A DNA stretch of 48,867 bases from Agathobaculum butyriciproducens (GCA_003096535.1 QEKJ01000020.1:1-48867), one strand, 5' to 3'. Counted from the first letter of the stretch, positions 32,182 through 41,565 are shown. The notes: a model not told the origin generated them from the letters alone. Numbers and translations are program-made.

Positions 32182-33045
32182 TCATTCAACGTTTTCAGAA
32201 CGCTTGATTTTGCAGTTTTTGCCCGAACCATCGGTTTCGATATGCTTGAACGCTTCCTTGACAGCCGCGTTCTTCCGAGCTTCTTTCCATTGCCCCGGCT
32301 TCATACCGAGCTGTCCCTGAACCTCTGCAATCAAGATTGGGGAACCGTCCCAATCCGCGAGCCATTTGAGCAGCTTTGAGGCATGGGTCGGTTTTCCTTG
32401 AAAGGTTCGGCCGACTGCCAGTTCGGACAAGCATTCGAACGGTAATTCGGCAATCTCGTCATGCTGGCAGTCTCCGAACGATTCACGAACACGCATGACA
32501 ACCTCTTCGGGCGGCTGAATCAGCCACAGAGAAACTGGTTCTTTACCGCCATGATTGCGCAGCGTACTGCGGAATACAAGCTGAACCAGATCGCGCGCCA
32601 TCGTTAGATTTCTCATTTTCTGTACGCACGCCAGATCGTCTGTATTCCGGAAACTCGGATCGAGACACGCCTGCTCGAATTCGCCCCACGCACTGCCGTC
32701 GAAATCGAATGCCAGCGCCCGATTGAAATATTCTTCCGAGTCGAAACGGCCCAAACCGGCACAAATCACGCAATCCGCTTCATTGTATCGATTCGATCCG
32801 TTCATGCCTCCGAAATACGGCAGACTCTCTTTGGGTCCACTGTTGTCATCCGCTTGAAGCGGAATCAGACGATCGTGGAACTCGCTCAGGGCATCCCAAA
32901 GCTCTTTCGCGTAGCCTTTGTATGTAACCACAAGGACCTTGTGCCCTGCCATACCGGACAGCTTGTTCTTCAGCCAGACCGTCAGTACGTTCCGAGTCGT
33001 TTTATTCGCCATCGCGGTCTTGCTGACGCTGAACCGGGTGTCGGA
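32182..33045 (-). pseudogene. C-terminal fragment of a mobile-element (helicase-like) protein
   Basis: The frame ends at 32182 and reads coherent protein up to about residue SVSKTAMANKTTRNVL near 33010-33045, then becomes low-complexity Arg/Ser before its nominal start. Stretches such as GHKVLVVTYKGYAKELWDAL, YFGGMNGSNRYNEADCVI and LFRSTLRNHGGKEPVSLWLI look like the C-terminal part of element-borne DEAD/DEAH-type helicases, though this is recognition by pattern only. The N-terminal bulk, with the ATPase motifs, is missing. The break falls where a rightward SLH-gene fragment begins. Confidence 0.5.
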
Positions 33046-33068
33046 ACGCTGCACATGAATAGTGAGCC

Positions 33069-33832
33069 GCTGATACGACGACCGAAACCTATGATGCACT
33101 GAACTACTAGACGACCTACAACGGTACCTCGCGTAAGGCAAAAGATACGGTAGACGGACGTTTCACCACGCACGAATATGACAACAATCAGAATATTCCC
33201 CTGTTCCGCTATACTGTAATTGAAGATTCGCCGCATTCCTACATGCCTGAAGTATCCGAAATGGTCTGGAATGATTTCTTCTCGCATTTCAGTCTGAATG
33301 CAGATGGCAGCCGCAGCTACGACGGCGTTCAGGTAAAGCGAAACGCAGTATTTGCGGATGCCAAAGGCCATTGGGCACAGAATGCGATTGAAAATACTGT
33401 TGCAGAGGGTCTGTTCTCCGGTGTAACGGATACCTCTTTTGCACCGAACACATCCGCCACTCGTGGTATGCTGATGACGGTTCTGGCTCGCTATGCTGGC
33501 AAAGATACAACTGGCAGCACGCCCTGGTACGAGAAGGGTATGGAGTGGGCAAAGACCAACGGCGTGTCCGACGGCACGAACCCGAACGCCAACATCACCC
33601 GTGAGCAGCTCGTCACCATGCTGTACCGCTACGCCGGTTCTCCAACCGCAAACGGTAAGCTGGATAACTTCTCTGACTCTGCAAGCGTCAGCAGCTACGC
33701 TGAAAATGCAATGCAGTGGGCAGTAGCTAACGGCATTGTCAATGGCTCTAATGGCAAGCTGAACCCGCAGAATAACGCAACCCGCGCAGAAGTTGCTGCA
33801 ATCCTCATGCGCTTCTGCGAGATGAGCAAGTA
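33069..33832 (+). pseudogene. Esterase-like protein with three SLH domains, 5'-truncated and with a nonsense codon
   Basis: From 33069 the plus strand reads TETYDALNY, TAG (33108-33110), then TTYNGTSRKAKD, VDGRFTTHEYD, IPLFRYTVIEDSPHSYMPE. That looks like the end of a polyhydroxybutyrate-depolymerase/CE1-type esterase, with the TAG probably from CAG. Three SLH repeats follow (from ~33348: FADAKGHWAQNAIEN; EGLFSGVTDTSFAPNTSATR; GKLNPQNNATRAEVAAILM). The gene has lost its 5' end at the junction near 33060. The SLH part is intact but has no signal peptide. It closely resembles the SLH part of the phosphatase at 44.7 kb. Confidence 0.75.
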
Positions 33833-33855
33833 AAAAATAAATTTTTCGGCATAAA

Positions 33856-33893
33856 GACAGCCGGGCCTCTCAATTATGAGAGCCCCGGCTGTT
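33856..33893 (+). terminator. Terminator after the SLH fragment
   Basis: GACAGCCGGG pairs with CCCGGCTGT with an inner CTCTC/GAGAG, followed by TGTGTT. It probably served the original gene and may also end the leftward resolvase fragment. Confidence 0.8.
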
Positions 33894-33930
33894 GTGTTAT
33901 GTGGATTTTGCGCACAGAGAAGTCCGTGAG

Positions 33931-34469
33931 CACCGACGATAGAAAGTATTTGGCTTGAGACCGGTTTGCCGCATGGCCTCGACTGCGGTAATCTCTCCTT
34001 CCCGTCAGCGGGCAACCACCCGCTCGAAGTTGTCCAGCAAGGGCCGCGGCTTGCGGCCGGTGTACTTGCCCTGTTCCTTAGCAATAGCGATTCCCTCGCG
34101 TTGGCGCTGCAAGATGTACTCCCGCTCAAGTTCCGCGACTGCGGCGAACACGGTGAGCATAAACTTGCCGGTGGGCGTGGTCGTGTCGATGGCCTCTTTG
34201 CGGCTGACGAATTCTACTTGTTTCTCGGTCAGTCGTTCCACGAGATCAAGCAGGTCGCGCGCGTTTCTCGCAAATCGGCTGATGGACTCGACAATAACCG
34301 TGTCGCCGCGCCGGACATAGTTCATCATACGTGTCAGTTCCGGGCGGTCGGCATTCTTACCGCTTGCCTTATCGATGAATAACTCGTCAACATCGAGTTC
34401 GCGCAGCAGGACTTCCTGCCGAGCTGTGTTCTGTTCCTCGGTGCAGACACGGATATAGCCAATCTTCAT
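33931..34469 (-). pseudogene. Small serine resolvase with Cys at the nucleophile position and a nonsense codon
   Basis: The open frame (34469 to 34005) codes for 154 residues of a Tn3/Hin-type resolvase: MKIGYIRVCTEEQNTARQ, DTVIVESISRFARNARDLLD and GKYTGRKPRPLLDNFERVVAR. The family nucleophile Ser is replaced by Cys9 (RVCT instead of RVST). After the TGA stop the same frame continues REGEITAVEAMRQTGLKPNT and FYRR, the missing helix-turn-helix. A Trp codon (TGG) most likely became TGA. Both changes argue for an inactive gene. AAAGGAG precedes the ATG. Confidence 0.85.
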
Positions 34470-34525
34470 GGTGTATCTCTCCTTTAATATATGGTATAAT
34501 GGAAATAATAAGGGCGGTGACGCTG

Positions 34526-34852
34526 ATGGATAAGACAATCGAACAGGTAAAACAGTTAGCGCACCGTTGTGGAGTGCCGAAACTGATATTATTCGGTTCG
34601 CGTGCCCGCGGCGATTATCGCGCCCGTAGCGACTACGATTTTGCGGTCTGGGACTGCACAGCGCAGCAGCGTGCGCAATTCAGCGATGCTGTCGAAAATG
34701 ATCTGGACTCGCTGTATTCGGTTGATCTGGTGTTTGTCAGCGAACACACCGATGCCGCATTGCTTACTATGCCGAATATACAACAGACTAAGATTACCGA
34801 AATTCTTAATAACATTGCCATGTCCTGCCGCATGGAAGGACTGGAGAAATAA
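34526..34852 (+). CDS. MNT-type minimal nucleotidyltransferase (orphan antitoxin-like)
   Basis: This 108-residue protein shows the polymerase-beta-fold motif GSRARGDYRARSDYDFAV with the two catalytic Asp. MNT proteins usually pair with a HEPN toxin and act as antitoxins that AMPylate it. No HEPN-like gene follows; the next 390 bases hold no credible gene. So this may be a solitary remnant. The ATG at 34526 follows AAGGGCGGTGA. Confidence 0.8.
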   Translation: MDKTIEQVKQLAHRCGVPKLILFGSRARGDYRARSDYDFAVWDCTAQQRAQFSDAVENDLDSLYSVDLVFVSEHTDAALLTMPNIQQTKITEILNNIAMSCRMEGLEK

Positions 34853-35165
34853 AGACCATTGGATTGATACAAAGATACGATACGCATAGGCAACAGAATA
34901 TGCTTAAAACCGCTTGATAGAAGGCTTTTTGAAATGCTGGATTTCAGAAGCTTTCTTTTTTTGCCTTTTTTGCGATGTTTGACGAGCAGCAAATAGCAGG
35001 TGGAAGAACGAGTGGGTGCAAACAATGAACGATAGCAGAAAAGAGTAATCGTTCAAGGTGAGCTATCGTGTAAAGGGTGTTATGTATCGTTCGGTGTGCG
35101 CAATTAACAAGTATCAACAAATATAATGAAATAATAAATAAAATTATAAAATATCAGAAAACTAC
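34853..35165. other. AT-rich intergenic region
   Basis: No gene is seen. An imperfect stem (GAAGGCTTTTTGAAAT with ATTTCAGAAGCTTTC, ~34919-34957) followed by a T run may terminate the MNT transcript. Base composition changes from mixed to strongly AT-rich towards 35100, marking the left edge of a foreign segment. Confidence 0.5.
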
Positions 35166-35194
35166 TTGAAAATTGATTCAGAAAGAAATATAAT
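35166..35194 (+). promoter_or_regulatory. Promoter of the HTH gene
   Basis: TTGAAA (35166-35171), exactly 17 bases, TATAAT (35189-35194). Confidence 0.75.
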
Positions 35195-35241
35195 ATAATA
35201 TGTATACTTGCGTTTATTTCACAAACCGCAGAGGTGATTAT

Positions 35242-35439
35242 ATGATTGATAATAATTTAATGGATGACAATTACATAAGTATTGATGATGCTGCGGCGTA
35301 TTTAGGAATAAAGACAGTCACTTTGCGCAACTGGATAAAGAAAAAACCAGACATTCCAGCACATCGTGTAGGGAAACTCTGGAAGTTTAAGCGTTCTGAA
35401 CTTGATGAATGGATAGCCAGTGGAAAAAGCGCAGAGTAA
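35242..35439 (+). CDS. Excisionase/MerR-type small DNA-binding protein
   Basis: This 65-residue protein is one helix-turn-helix domain of the HTH_17 group: YISIDDAAAYLGIKTVTLRN, then WIKKKPDIPAHRVGKLWKF and RSELDEWIASGK. Proteins of this type act as excisionases or as small regulators of nearby genes. The ATG at 35242 has AGAGGTG upstream. It lies just before a two-component system and may control it. Confidence 0.82.
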   Translation: MIDNNLMDDNYISIDDAAAYLGIKTVTLRNWIKKKPDIPAHRVGKLWKFKRSELDEWIASGKSAE

Positions 35440-35456
35440 TCATCAATACATTCTCA

Positions 35457-35484
35457 CCACCTATAGAGGTGGGAGTCATCTCCC
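35457..35484 (+). promoter_or_regulatory. Two overlapping short palindromes before the response-regulator gene
   Basis: CCACCTATAGAGGTGG (35457-35472) is followed with overlap by GGGAG-TCAT-CTCCC (35471-35484). They lie in the 84 bases between the HTH gene and the response regulator and could be operators or a mild terminator; no T run is present. Confidence 0.4.
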
Positions 35485-35523
35485 AGCTGATATATATAGT
35501 TAATAAAGAGAGGTGCATATGCT

Positions 35524-36213
35524 GTGCCAGGTATACTCGTGGTTGAAGATGATGAAAATTTAAATCGTGGAATTACATTTTCACTGAAAAAATCCGGATA
35601 TGAGGTTTTTTCAGCAGAATCAGTGAAAAAAGCGAAAAGAATTGCAAGTAATAATAATGTGGATGTTGCCATTTGTGATGTGAATCTTCCGGATGGAAAC
35701 GGATTAGAGCTTGTCAGATGGATGCGGAATTGTCAAAATGTATATATTATCTGTCTTACCGCGTTGGATCAGGAGACAGATCAGGTCATGGGATATGAAG
35801 CCGGTGCGGACGATTATATGACGAAACCGTTCAGCCTTTCCGTACTTCTTCTGAAAATCGAGGCTCATTTCCGCCGCAGAAAGAATGAACCCGGAACTCC
35901 AAAAATTCATTCAAAGGATATCGTATTTATCCCCGGAGAGATGAGGGCGTTCGTAAAGGAAAGAGAAATAAGCCTTACGAAGAATGAACTGAAAATGCTG
36001 TCCTTTTTTCTTCAAAACCCGAAACAGATTCTTTCAAAAACACAGCTGTTAGAAAACGTGTTTGATCTGGATGGTGATTTTATGGATGAAAATACGGTAG
36101 CTGTGAACATCAGAAGGCTTCGGGAGAAAATCGAAGAGGATCCGGCGGCTCCGGTTTATATTAAAAACATCCGCGGGCTTGGGTATATATGGAATCAGGA
36201 GGTAAGTCAGTGA
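35524..36213 (+). CDS. OmpR-family response regulator
   Basis: This 229-residue regulator has a receiver domain (~1-115: VVEDDENLNRGITFSL, phospho-acceptor Asp in VAICDVNLPDGNG, switch Thr in CLTALD, Lys in YMTKPF) and a winged-helix DNA-binding domain (~130-225: LTKNELKMLSFFLQNP, VNIRRLREKIEEDP, IRGLGYIW). The start is GTG at 35524 with AGAGAGGTG nine bases upstream. It overlaps the histidine kinase by four bases. Together with the following ABC exporter it resembles BceRS/VanRS-type antimicrobial-peptide response modules. Confidence 0.93.
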   Translation: MPGILVVEDDENLNRGITFSLKKSGYEVFSAESVKKAKRIASNNNVDVAICDVNLPDGNGLELVRWMRNCQNVYIICLTALDQETDQVMGYEAGADDYMTKPFSLSVLLLKIEAHFRRRKNEPGTPKIHSKDIVFIPGEMRAFVKEREISLTKNELKMLSFFLQNPKQILSKTQLLENVFDLDGDFMDENTVAVNIRRLREKIEEDPAAPVYIKNIRGLGYIWNQEVSQ

Positions 36214-37460
36214 CGAAACGACATCGTAAAAAGTGGGTTGATGCCTTGTCACTGGTGCTGCCGGTTCTACTCTTTTTTGCGGTATTGAACTGCTTTACCA
36301 CCTATTTATATTATCAGGATTATCAATGTAAAATGGATATCCTGACAGAAGTTGCGGCGGGCGCAGAGACCACCGGCATGGATGTTGCCGCAGGATGGCT
36401 GAAAGGCAACGACCATCAAGCCAATGAACAAGGTAAGCAATTATTAGAGCAATACGGGTACTGGGAAAACAAAGGGACTTCGTTTTATGTACGCTTCCGG
36501 CAGAATATCATGATAACCGGCTGTACAAGTGCAGTGCTATGTCTGTCTTTGCTAACGTTCCTGTTTTACCGGAAGAAAGCTGAGGCGAAAGAAAGTCGGA
36601 AACGATTGGAGCAGCTAGAGCAAATCCTGATTGCATTTCGGGAAAATCACTTTGAGGTAGTGCCGGACACAGAAGATCCTGTCGGGCAGGAAAGACTGAA
36701 ATTTCAGCTTGAAGCAATCGGACATCATATCCAGCTGCTGCAAGAGGAAGCCAGAGCGGAGAAGGAAAGCACAAAGGAAATGGTATCCGACATTTCCCAT
36801 CAGCTGAAAACCCCGGTTGCAGCCTTGGATACCTGCTTTAGCATATTGCTGCGGAACAATCTGAGTGAGACGGAGCAACAGGAATTTCGCATCCGCTGCC
36901 GGAGTGCATTGGACGGATTGGAAACATTGTTGCAGTCTCTGCTGGAAATATCCAAACTGGAGACAGGTTTGATTCAGCTTGATCAGAAAACACTTCCCAT
37001 TATGAATACGATCATCTCCGCAGTAAATCGAACGTATCCAAAGGCAGCGGAGAAAGGGATAGAACTTATTTTCGACTGCAACGAATCACTGGAGCATTGT
37101 GCACTCATGCAGGATAAACGTTGGCTTGGAGAAGCAATCATTAACGTTTTGGACAATGCCATCAAATACAGCCCAGAACATTCAAAAATCACGATCCGTC
37201 TACAAAAAAGAACCGGCTTTGTGAGAATTGAGATCGAGGATCAGGGAATCGGAATCCCGCAGAGTGAATACCATAAAATATTCCAGCGGTTTTATAGAGG
37301 GACTGCGCCGGAAGTCCGCGAAAAGAGCGGAACTGGTATCGGTCTGTATCTGTCCAGACAGATTATTGAACAGCATGGTGGGACAATCACGGTAGCCTCC
37401 GGCAAAGTCAGAAAAGGAAGTACCTTTTTGATTCAGCTGCCGGAGAATGGACTTTCGTAG
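36210..37460 (+). CDS. Membrane sensor histidine kinase
   Basis: This 416-residue kinase has two membrane segments (~10-32 VLPVLLFFAVLNCFTTYLYY and ~104-120) around a short ~70-residue extracellular loop. The dimerisation/phospho-acceptor motif is DISHQLKTPVAALD and the ATPase boxes are LDNAIKYSP (N), IEDQGIGIP (G1), FQRFYRG (F) and GTGIGLYLS (G2). GTG at 36210 overlaps the regulator's stop as GTGA and has AGGAGG just upstream, so translation is coupled. A strong terminator follows. Confidence 0.93.
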   Translation: MTKRHRKKWVDALSLVLPVLLFFAVLNCFTTYLYYQDYQCKMDILTEVAAGAETTGMDVAAGWLKGNDHQANEQGKQLLEQYGYWENKGTSFYVRFRQNIMITGCTSAVLCLSLLTFLFYRKKAEAKESRKRLEQLEQILIAFRENHFEVVPDTEDPVGQERLKFQLEAIGHHIQLLQEEARAEKESTKEMVSDISHQLKTPVAALDTCFSILLRNNLSETEQQEFRIRCRSALDGLETLLQSLLEISKLETGLIQLDQKTLPIMNTIISAVNRTYPKAAEKGIELIFDCNESLEHCALMQDKRWLGEAIINVLDNAIKYSPEHSKITIRLQKRTGFVRIEIEDQGIGIPQSEYHKIFQRFYRGTAPEVREKSGTGIGLYLSRQIIEQHGGTITVASGKVRKGSTFLIQLPENGLS

Positions 37461-37468
37461 AGATGATG

Positions 37469-37508
37469 AGCAGAAGTCTTTCAAATCTGTAAGACTTCTG
37501 CTCTCTTT
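37469..37508 (+). terminator. Terminator after the two-component system
   Basis: AGCAGAAGTCTT pairs perfectly with AAGACTTCTGCT across ten bases, followed by CTCTTTTT. Confidence 0.92.
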
Positions 37509-37510
37509 TT

Positions 37511-37542
37511 GAAAGTGAAATGAAAGGTTCCTTTGATACAAT
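37511..37542 (+). promoter_or_regulatory. Likely regulator-dependent promoter of the ABC exporter
   Basis: A TACAAT -10 (37537-37542) has no consensus -35 at 17 bases. In its place is GAAAGTGAAATGAAAG, a direct-repeat-like stretch, and the palindrome AAAGGTTCCTTT (37523-37534). This fits activation by the adjacent response regulator. Confidence 0.5.
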
Positions 37543-37572
37543 GCTGGTAAATAAGAAAAGGAGGCCATTGGA

Positions 37573-38247
37573 GTGGGCGTGATATTAGAAACGAATCAGC
37601 TTTGCAAATTTTATGGGACGGGGGAAAATCAGGTCAAAGCCGTCAATCATGTGAATATCCAGATTGAGCAGGGAGAATTTGTCGCCATTGTCGGAAAATC
37701 CGGCTCCGGAAAAAGTACCCTGCTGCATATGCTGGGCGGGCTGGATACACCAACCAGCGGCAGCGTGATCTTGTCTGACAAGGACCTGTATTCCATGAAG
37801 GAGGATCAGCTTGCCGTTTTCCGGAGAAGAAAGATCGGATTTGTATTTCAGGCATTCAATCTGGTATCCTCCATCAATGTGTGGGAAAATATCGTTCTTC
37901 CGTTGGGGCTTGACGGAAAAAAAGTGGATAAAGCTTATGTCAATGATATTATCACCACACTGGGTCTTGAACACCGGATTCATAATCTTCCGAATACCCT
38001 CTCCGGAGGACAGCAGCAGCGCGTTGCGATTGCAAGAGCCTTGGTAAACAGACCGGAGATTTTGCTTGCGGACGAGCCAACCGGAAATCTTGATTCCAAG
38101 ACAAGTGACGAGGTGATCGCGCTGCTGAAAATGAGCGCAAAAAAATATGGACAGACGATTGTAATGATTACCCATGATGATGAGATTGCGCAGGTTGCTG
38201 ACCGTATTTTAGTCATCGAGGATGGACAGGTGGTGGATTTTAATTGA
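37573..38247 (+). CDS. ABC exporter ATP-binding protein (MacB/BceA-like)
   Basis: This 224-residue ATPase has Walker A GKSGSGKST, the Q-loop IGFVFQAFNLV, signature LSGGQQQRVAIARA, Walker B ILLADEPTGNLD and His-switch MITHDD. It forms a transporter with the FtsX-like permease downstream, with which it overlaps by four bases (TTGA). Start GTG at 37573 follows an AAGGAGG. Such pairs commonly export or dislodge peptide antibiotics. Confidence 0.93.
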   Translation: MGVILETNQLCKFYGTGENQVKAVNHVNIQIEQGEFVAIVGKSGSGKSTLLHMLGGLDTPTSGSVILSDKDLYSMKEDQLAVFRRRKIGFVFQAFNLVSSINVWENIVLPLGLDGKKVDKAYVNDIITTLGLEHRIHNLPNTLSGGQQQRVAIARALVNRPEILLADEPTGNLDSKTSDEVIALLKMSAKKYGQTIVMITHDDEIAQVADRILVIEDGQVVDFN

Positions 38248-40673
38248 GGACGATCAGCAAAATCGCATTCAGCAACGACAAAAGAAATCGCACAAGAAGT
38301 GTCCTCATTATGACGGCGATTTGCCTGACTACCATGCTTCTGGTCGTTATCAGTACAATTGGAAATGGCCTGATCCTCTTACAGAAGGATCAGGCTGCAA
38401 GCTCATACGGAAGCAACTACGGCCTGTTTATCGCCGCAGATGATACGCAATTAAAAGAAGTGGAACGCAGAGCTGAGATATCTGATATCGGCACCATGTG
38501 TACGGAGGGCATCCTGAAAGGAAATGAAAATGGCGGCTTTGTCAGTGCGGATGAAACGGTCAGGAAAATGCTTCCCTATAATCAGGAATATGTGTTGAAG
38601 GAAGGTACCTATCCGGAAAAGGCGCAGGAAATTGCCGCAGGACGCGCTTTCTTTGATGCAGTGGGATACCATGATGTAAAGGTCGGAGACACCGTAACAT
38701 TGGAGTACCGTTCCGGTATGCAGTCGGAATACGCACCGGTGGAATTTACTGTCAGCGGGATTTTATATGACCGGGATGAATATACCATCGAGGCTTCCTA
38801 TGTTGTATTCGGTTCGCAGGATTTTTATAATGAGCGTGTTGCGGAGGGTGACAGGCAATATAATATCTATTTTACCTTGAGCGATTCTGCAAATGTATCT
38901 ATGAATAATGTTGCGCCTGTTATAAAAGAAATCGCGGATTCCTGCGGCATTGACCAGAAAAACGTGACCATCAATGACCTCTACCTGCAGTGGGTATTGC
39001 AGCCGAGCTATGAAATGATTGTGGTTTGTGGAACCCTGATCCTCGGAATCGTGCTGTTTTCCGTTGTAGTCATTTATAATATCTTCCAGGTCGGGATCGC
39101 CCAGAAGGTTCAGGAGTACGGAAAAATCAAGGCGCTGGGTGCAACCAGAAAGCAGATGAAGCAGCTGATCTTTCGTGAGGGTCTTCTTCTGGCGGTTCCT
39201 TCGATACCGCTGGGGCTGCTGTTTGGTTTCCTGATTGCAAAAGTCAGCTTCAACTGGCTGGTGGAGCAGGGAAATCTGGTATCGTCCGGAATCAAGAACC
39301 ATCAGGTGCCTCTGTTTTCACTGACAATTATGCTCATCTGCATTTTTGTATCGTTTCTTACGGTCGTTTTGGCTCTGCGCAAACCCATGAAAATTGTTTC
39401 CCGGATTTCACCCATCGAAGCGACACGGTATCTTGGCGGCTCCAAAACGCAAAAACGGGGCAGACGAAAAGGCAGAAAAGATGTCACCGTTTTCTCCATG
39501 GCAATGGCAAATGTGACAGGCAATCCGAAAAGAACCATCGCTACGATTCTTACCATGGGGCTTTCCTGTGTATTGTTTGTAATTATCGCTAATTATGTTG
39601 GGAATATTGACACGGAGCATGAAGCACGTCTTTCCGTTAATCATGGACAATTTGAACTGCAGCTGGATTATTCCCAGAATTATGATGAAGCCTATTCGGA
39701 GAATAATCTGGACACAATCCTACAGAACGACCCACTGAATGATTCTTTGATTAAAGAAATCAAATCCATCCCCGGTGTAACGGATGTACTGACGAGAGAA
39801 ATCGTCTCTGCAGATTTGAACGGAACAAAATTTCCGGTTGCAATCGTAAATCAAGAGGATTTTGAAATGATGCGCGGGGATGGCGATATCGGTTCCATGG
39901 ACTATGCACAGGCTGTCAAAAACGGGGATGTTTTCTTTGGCTGGTCCATGTGGATGGAAGCTGACGGGTATTCTGTGGGTGCACCGATTACATTCAACTT
40001 TGATAACGGAAGCGGAACCTATACCTATCATGGAAAAATCGCAGGCTCCTTTGTAAGCGCGGACAATTATCTTGTCATTCCGGAAGGTGTATACCGTTCC
40101 ATGAATCCGAGGGGAACAGCCTATGGCTATCTGTGGGTGGACTGTGATAAAAAAGATGTTGCATCTGTGGAACAGAGTCTGAATACTTTGATTTCTAATA
40201 CTTCGCATATAAAAATGGATACCTATCATGCACAGTTACAATCTGCAGAATACGCAAGCCGTATGATGAAGCTTGGCTGCTATCTGTTCATGGCAATTGT
40301 CGGTCTCATTGGGTTTATGAATCTGGCAAACACCATGATCATCAATATCACCACGAAGAAGCAGGAATACGGTGTGCTGCAAGCGGTAGGCATGACCAAT
40401 AAGCAGTTGAATCTGAGCTTACAAATACAGGGCTTGATTTTTACGGTTGGCACCATCTGCGTCGCACTTGCTGCCGGTCTGCCCCTTGGCTATGCACTGT
40501 TTTCCTATGCGAAGCATAATGGGATTTTTGGAATGAACGTTTATCACGTTCCTCTTATCCCGATTCTTGTTATGATTCTTCTGGTTGGTATTCTACAAAT
40601 TGTGCTTTCCTGTGTTTTAAGCAGTAATCTGAAAAAGGAAACGTTGGTAGAAAGAATCAGGTATCAGGGATAG
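38244..40673 (+). CDS. FtsX-like ABC permease (antimicrobial peptide exporter type)
   Basis: This 809-residue membrane protein has the SalY/YtrF-type layout. There is an N-terminal membrane segment (~20-42), a ~200-residue extracellular domain, three segments (~260-400), a second FtsX unit with segment ~435-455, another large extracellular domain (~465-670) and three final segments (~680-790). Family motifs around EYGKIKALGATRKQM and EYGVLQAVGMTNKQ are the duplicated coupling helices. The start is TTG at 38244, overlapping the ATPase stop. Base composition and codons are more AT-rich than regions 1 and 5. Confidence 0.92.
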   Translation: MRTISKIAFSNDKRNRTRSVLIMTAICLTTMLLVVISTIGNGLILLQKDQAASSYGSNYGLFIAADDTQLKEVERRAEISDIGTMCTEGILKGNENGGFVSADETVRKMLPYNQEYVLKEGTYPEKAQEIAAGRAFFDAVGYHDVKVGDTVTLEYRSGMQSEYAPVEFTVSGILYDRDEYTIEASYVVFGSQDFYNERVAEGDRQYNIYFTLSDSANVSMNNVAPVIKEIADSCGIDQKNVTINDLYLQWVLQPSYEMIVVCGTLILGIVLFSVVVIYNIFQVGIAQKVQEYGKIKALGATRKQMKQLIFREGLLLAVPSIPLGLLFGFLIAKVSFNWLVEQGNLVSSGIKNHQVPLFSLTIMLICIFVSFLTVVLALRKPMKIVSRISPIEATRYLGGSKTQKRGRRKGRKDVTVFSMAMANVTGNPKRTIATILTMGLSCVLFVIIANYVGNIDTEHEARLSVNHGQFELQLDYSQNYDEAYSENNLDTILQNDPLNDSLIKEIKSIPGVTDVLTREIVSADLNGTKFPVAIVNQEDFEMMRGDGDIGSMDYAQAVKNGDVFFGWSMWMEADGYSVGAPITFNFDNGSGTYTYHGKIAGSFVSADNYLVIPEGVYRSMNPRGTAYGYLWVDCDKKDVASVEQSLNTLISNTSHIKMDTYHAQLQSAEYASRMMKLGCYLFMAIVGLIGFMNLANTMIINITTKKQEYGVLQAVGMTNKQLNLSLQIQGLIFTVGTICVALAAGLPLGYALFSYAKHNGIFGMNVYHVPLIPILVMILLVGILQIVLSCVLSSNLKKETLVERIRYQG

Positions 40674-40791
40674 CAGGTATTGCTGGGATATCCTCAGTAT
40701 CATAACAGGAATTAAAAGCACTTGGCTTCAAAAAGTTTTGTACTTTTGACAAAATGCAACCGATTTTTCATCAATTATAATAAATTTGATT

Positions 40792-40830
40792 AAGCAGCCT
40801 GTGTGTAATGAAGCATACAGGCTGCTTGCA
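40792..40830 (+). terminator. Terminator of the ABC exporter operon
   Basis: AAGCAGCCTGT pairs with ACAGGCTGCTT across a 14-base loop, followed by GCATTTT. It is about 120 bases past the permease stop. The intervening and following AT-rich sequence (40674-41088) holds no gene I can support; a TATACT at ~40855 could belong to the next gene. Confidence 0.75.
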
Positions 40831-41088
40831 TTTTATAACTTTTTTATTTTATGTTATACTGTTTTATATAATTTTTTTGCCCTTGTATTTGCCTTTATCA
40901 GAGTTCATAAACACTGATGGGACGATATAACACAAGGGAAAAAATAAGGGAAAGCTCACCTGCGACAAATCCAGTGTTTTCAAGGGTTTGCGGAGAATTG
41001 AATAACAAAATATAACAGTTATTAAATCTCTTAAAACAGGTGAAATCTCAATCGGAATTTGCATCAGCGTAAGAAGGAGAGCAATGTC

Positions 41089-41565
41089 ATGTTCAGAACA
41101 ATTCGTAAAAAGAAAAATGAAATCAGCATCGACACGGCAAAGACTCTTTTGCAGTTCAGCCGACGTGGCGTTCTTGCCGTAAATGGAGATGACGGATATC
41201 CCTATGCAATTCCTATCAACTATGTCTACGATGACGATGCGCAGAAAATTTATTTTCATGGAGCACGTGCAGGCCATAAAGTAGATGCACTGCGTGCCTG
41301 TGACAAAGTATGTTTCACGGTATATGGAAATGAAACCATCAAAGAAGAAGATTGGGCACCGTTTGTGCAGAGCGTTGTGGTATTCGGCAGATGTCACCTC
41401 GTAGAATCCGGCGCAAGAGCAACAACTCTGTTAAAACGATTTGCAATGAAATACTATCCCAGCGAGCAGTTAGTTGATGAGGAAATTGCCCACGCAGGAA
41501 AGGCTGTGCAAATTTTTGAAATAGAAGTGGAGTACCTCAGCGGTAAGGAAATACAGGAACGATAA
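41089..41565 (+). CDS. Pyridoxamine 5'-phosphate oxidase-fold flavin-binding protein
   Basis: This 158-residue protein has the split-barrel PNPOx-like fold common in Clostridia: LLQFSRRGVLAVNGDDGYPY, AIPINYVYDDDAQKIYFHGA and GHKVDALRACDKVCFTVYG. Relatives include NimA-type nitroimidazole reductases and other flavoproteins. AAGGAG precedes the ATG at 41089. Whether it is functionally tied to the exporter is not clear. Confidence 0.85.
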   Translation: MFRTIRKKKNEISIDTAKTLLQFSRRGVLAVNGDDGYPYAIPINYVYDDDAQKIYFHGARAGHKVDALRACDKVCFTVYGNETIKEEDWAPFVQSVVVFGRCHLVESGARATTLLKRFAMKYYPSEQLVDEEIAHAGKAVQIFEIEVEYLSGKEIQER

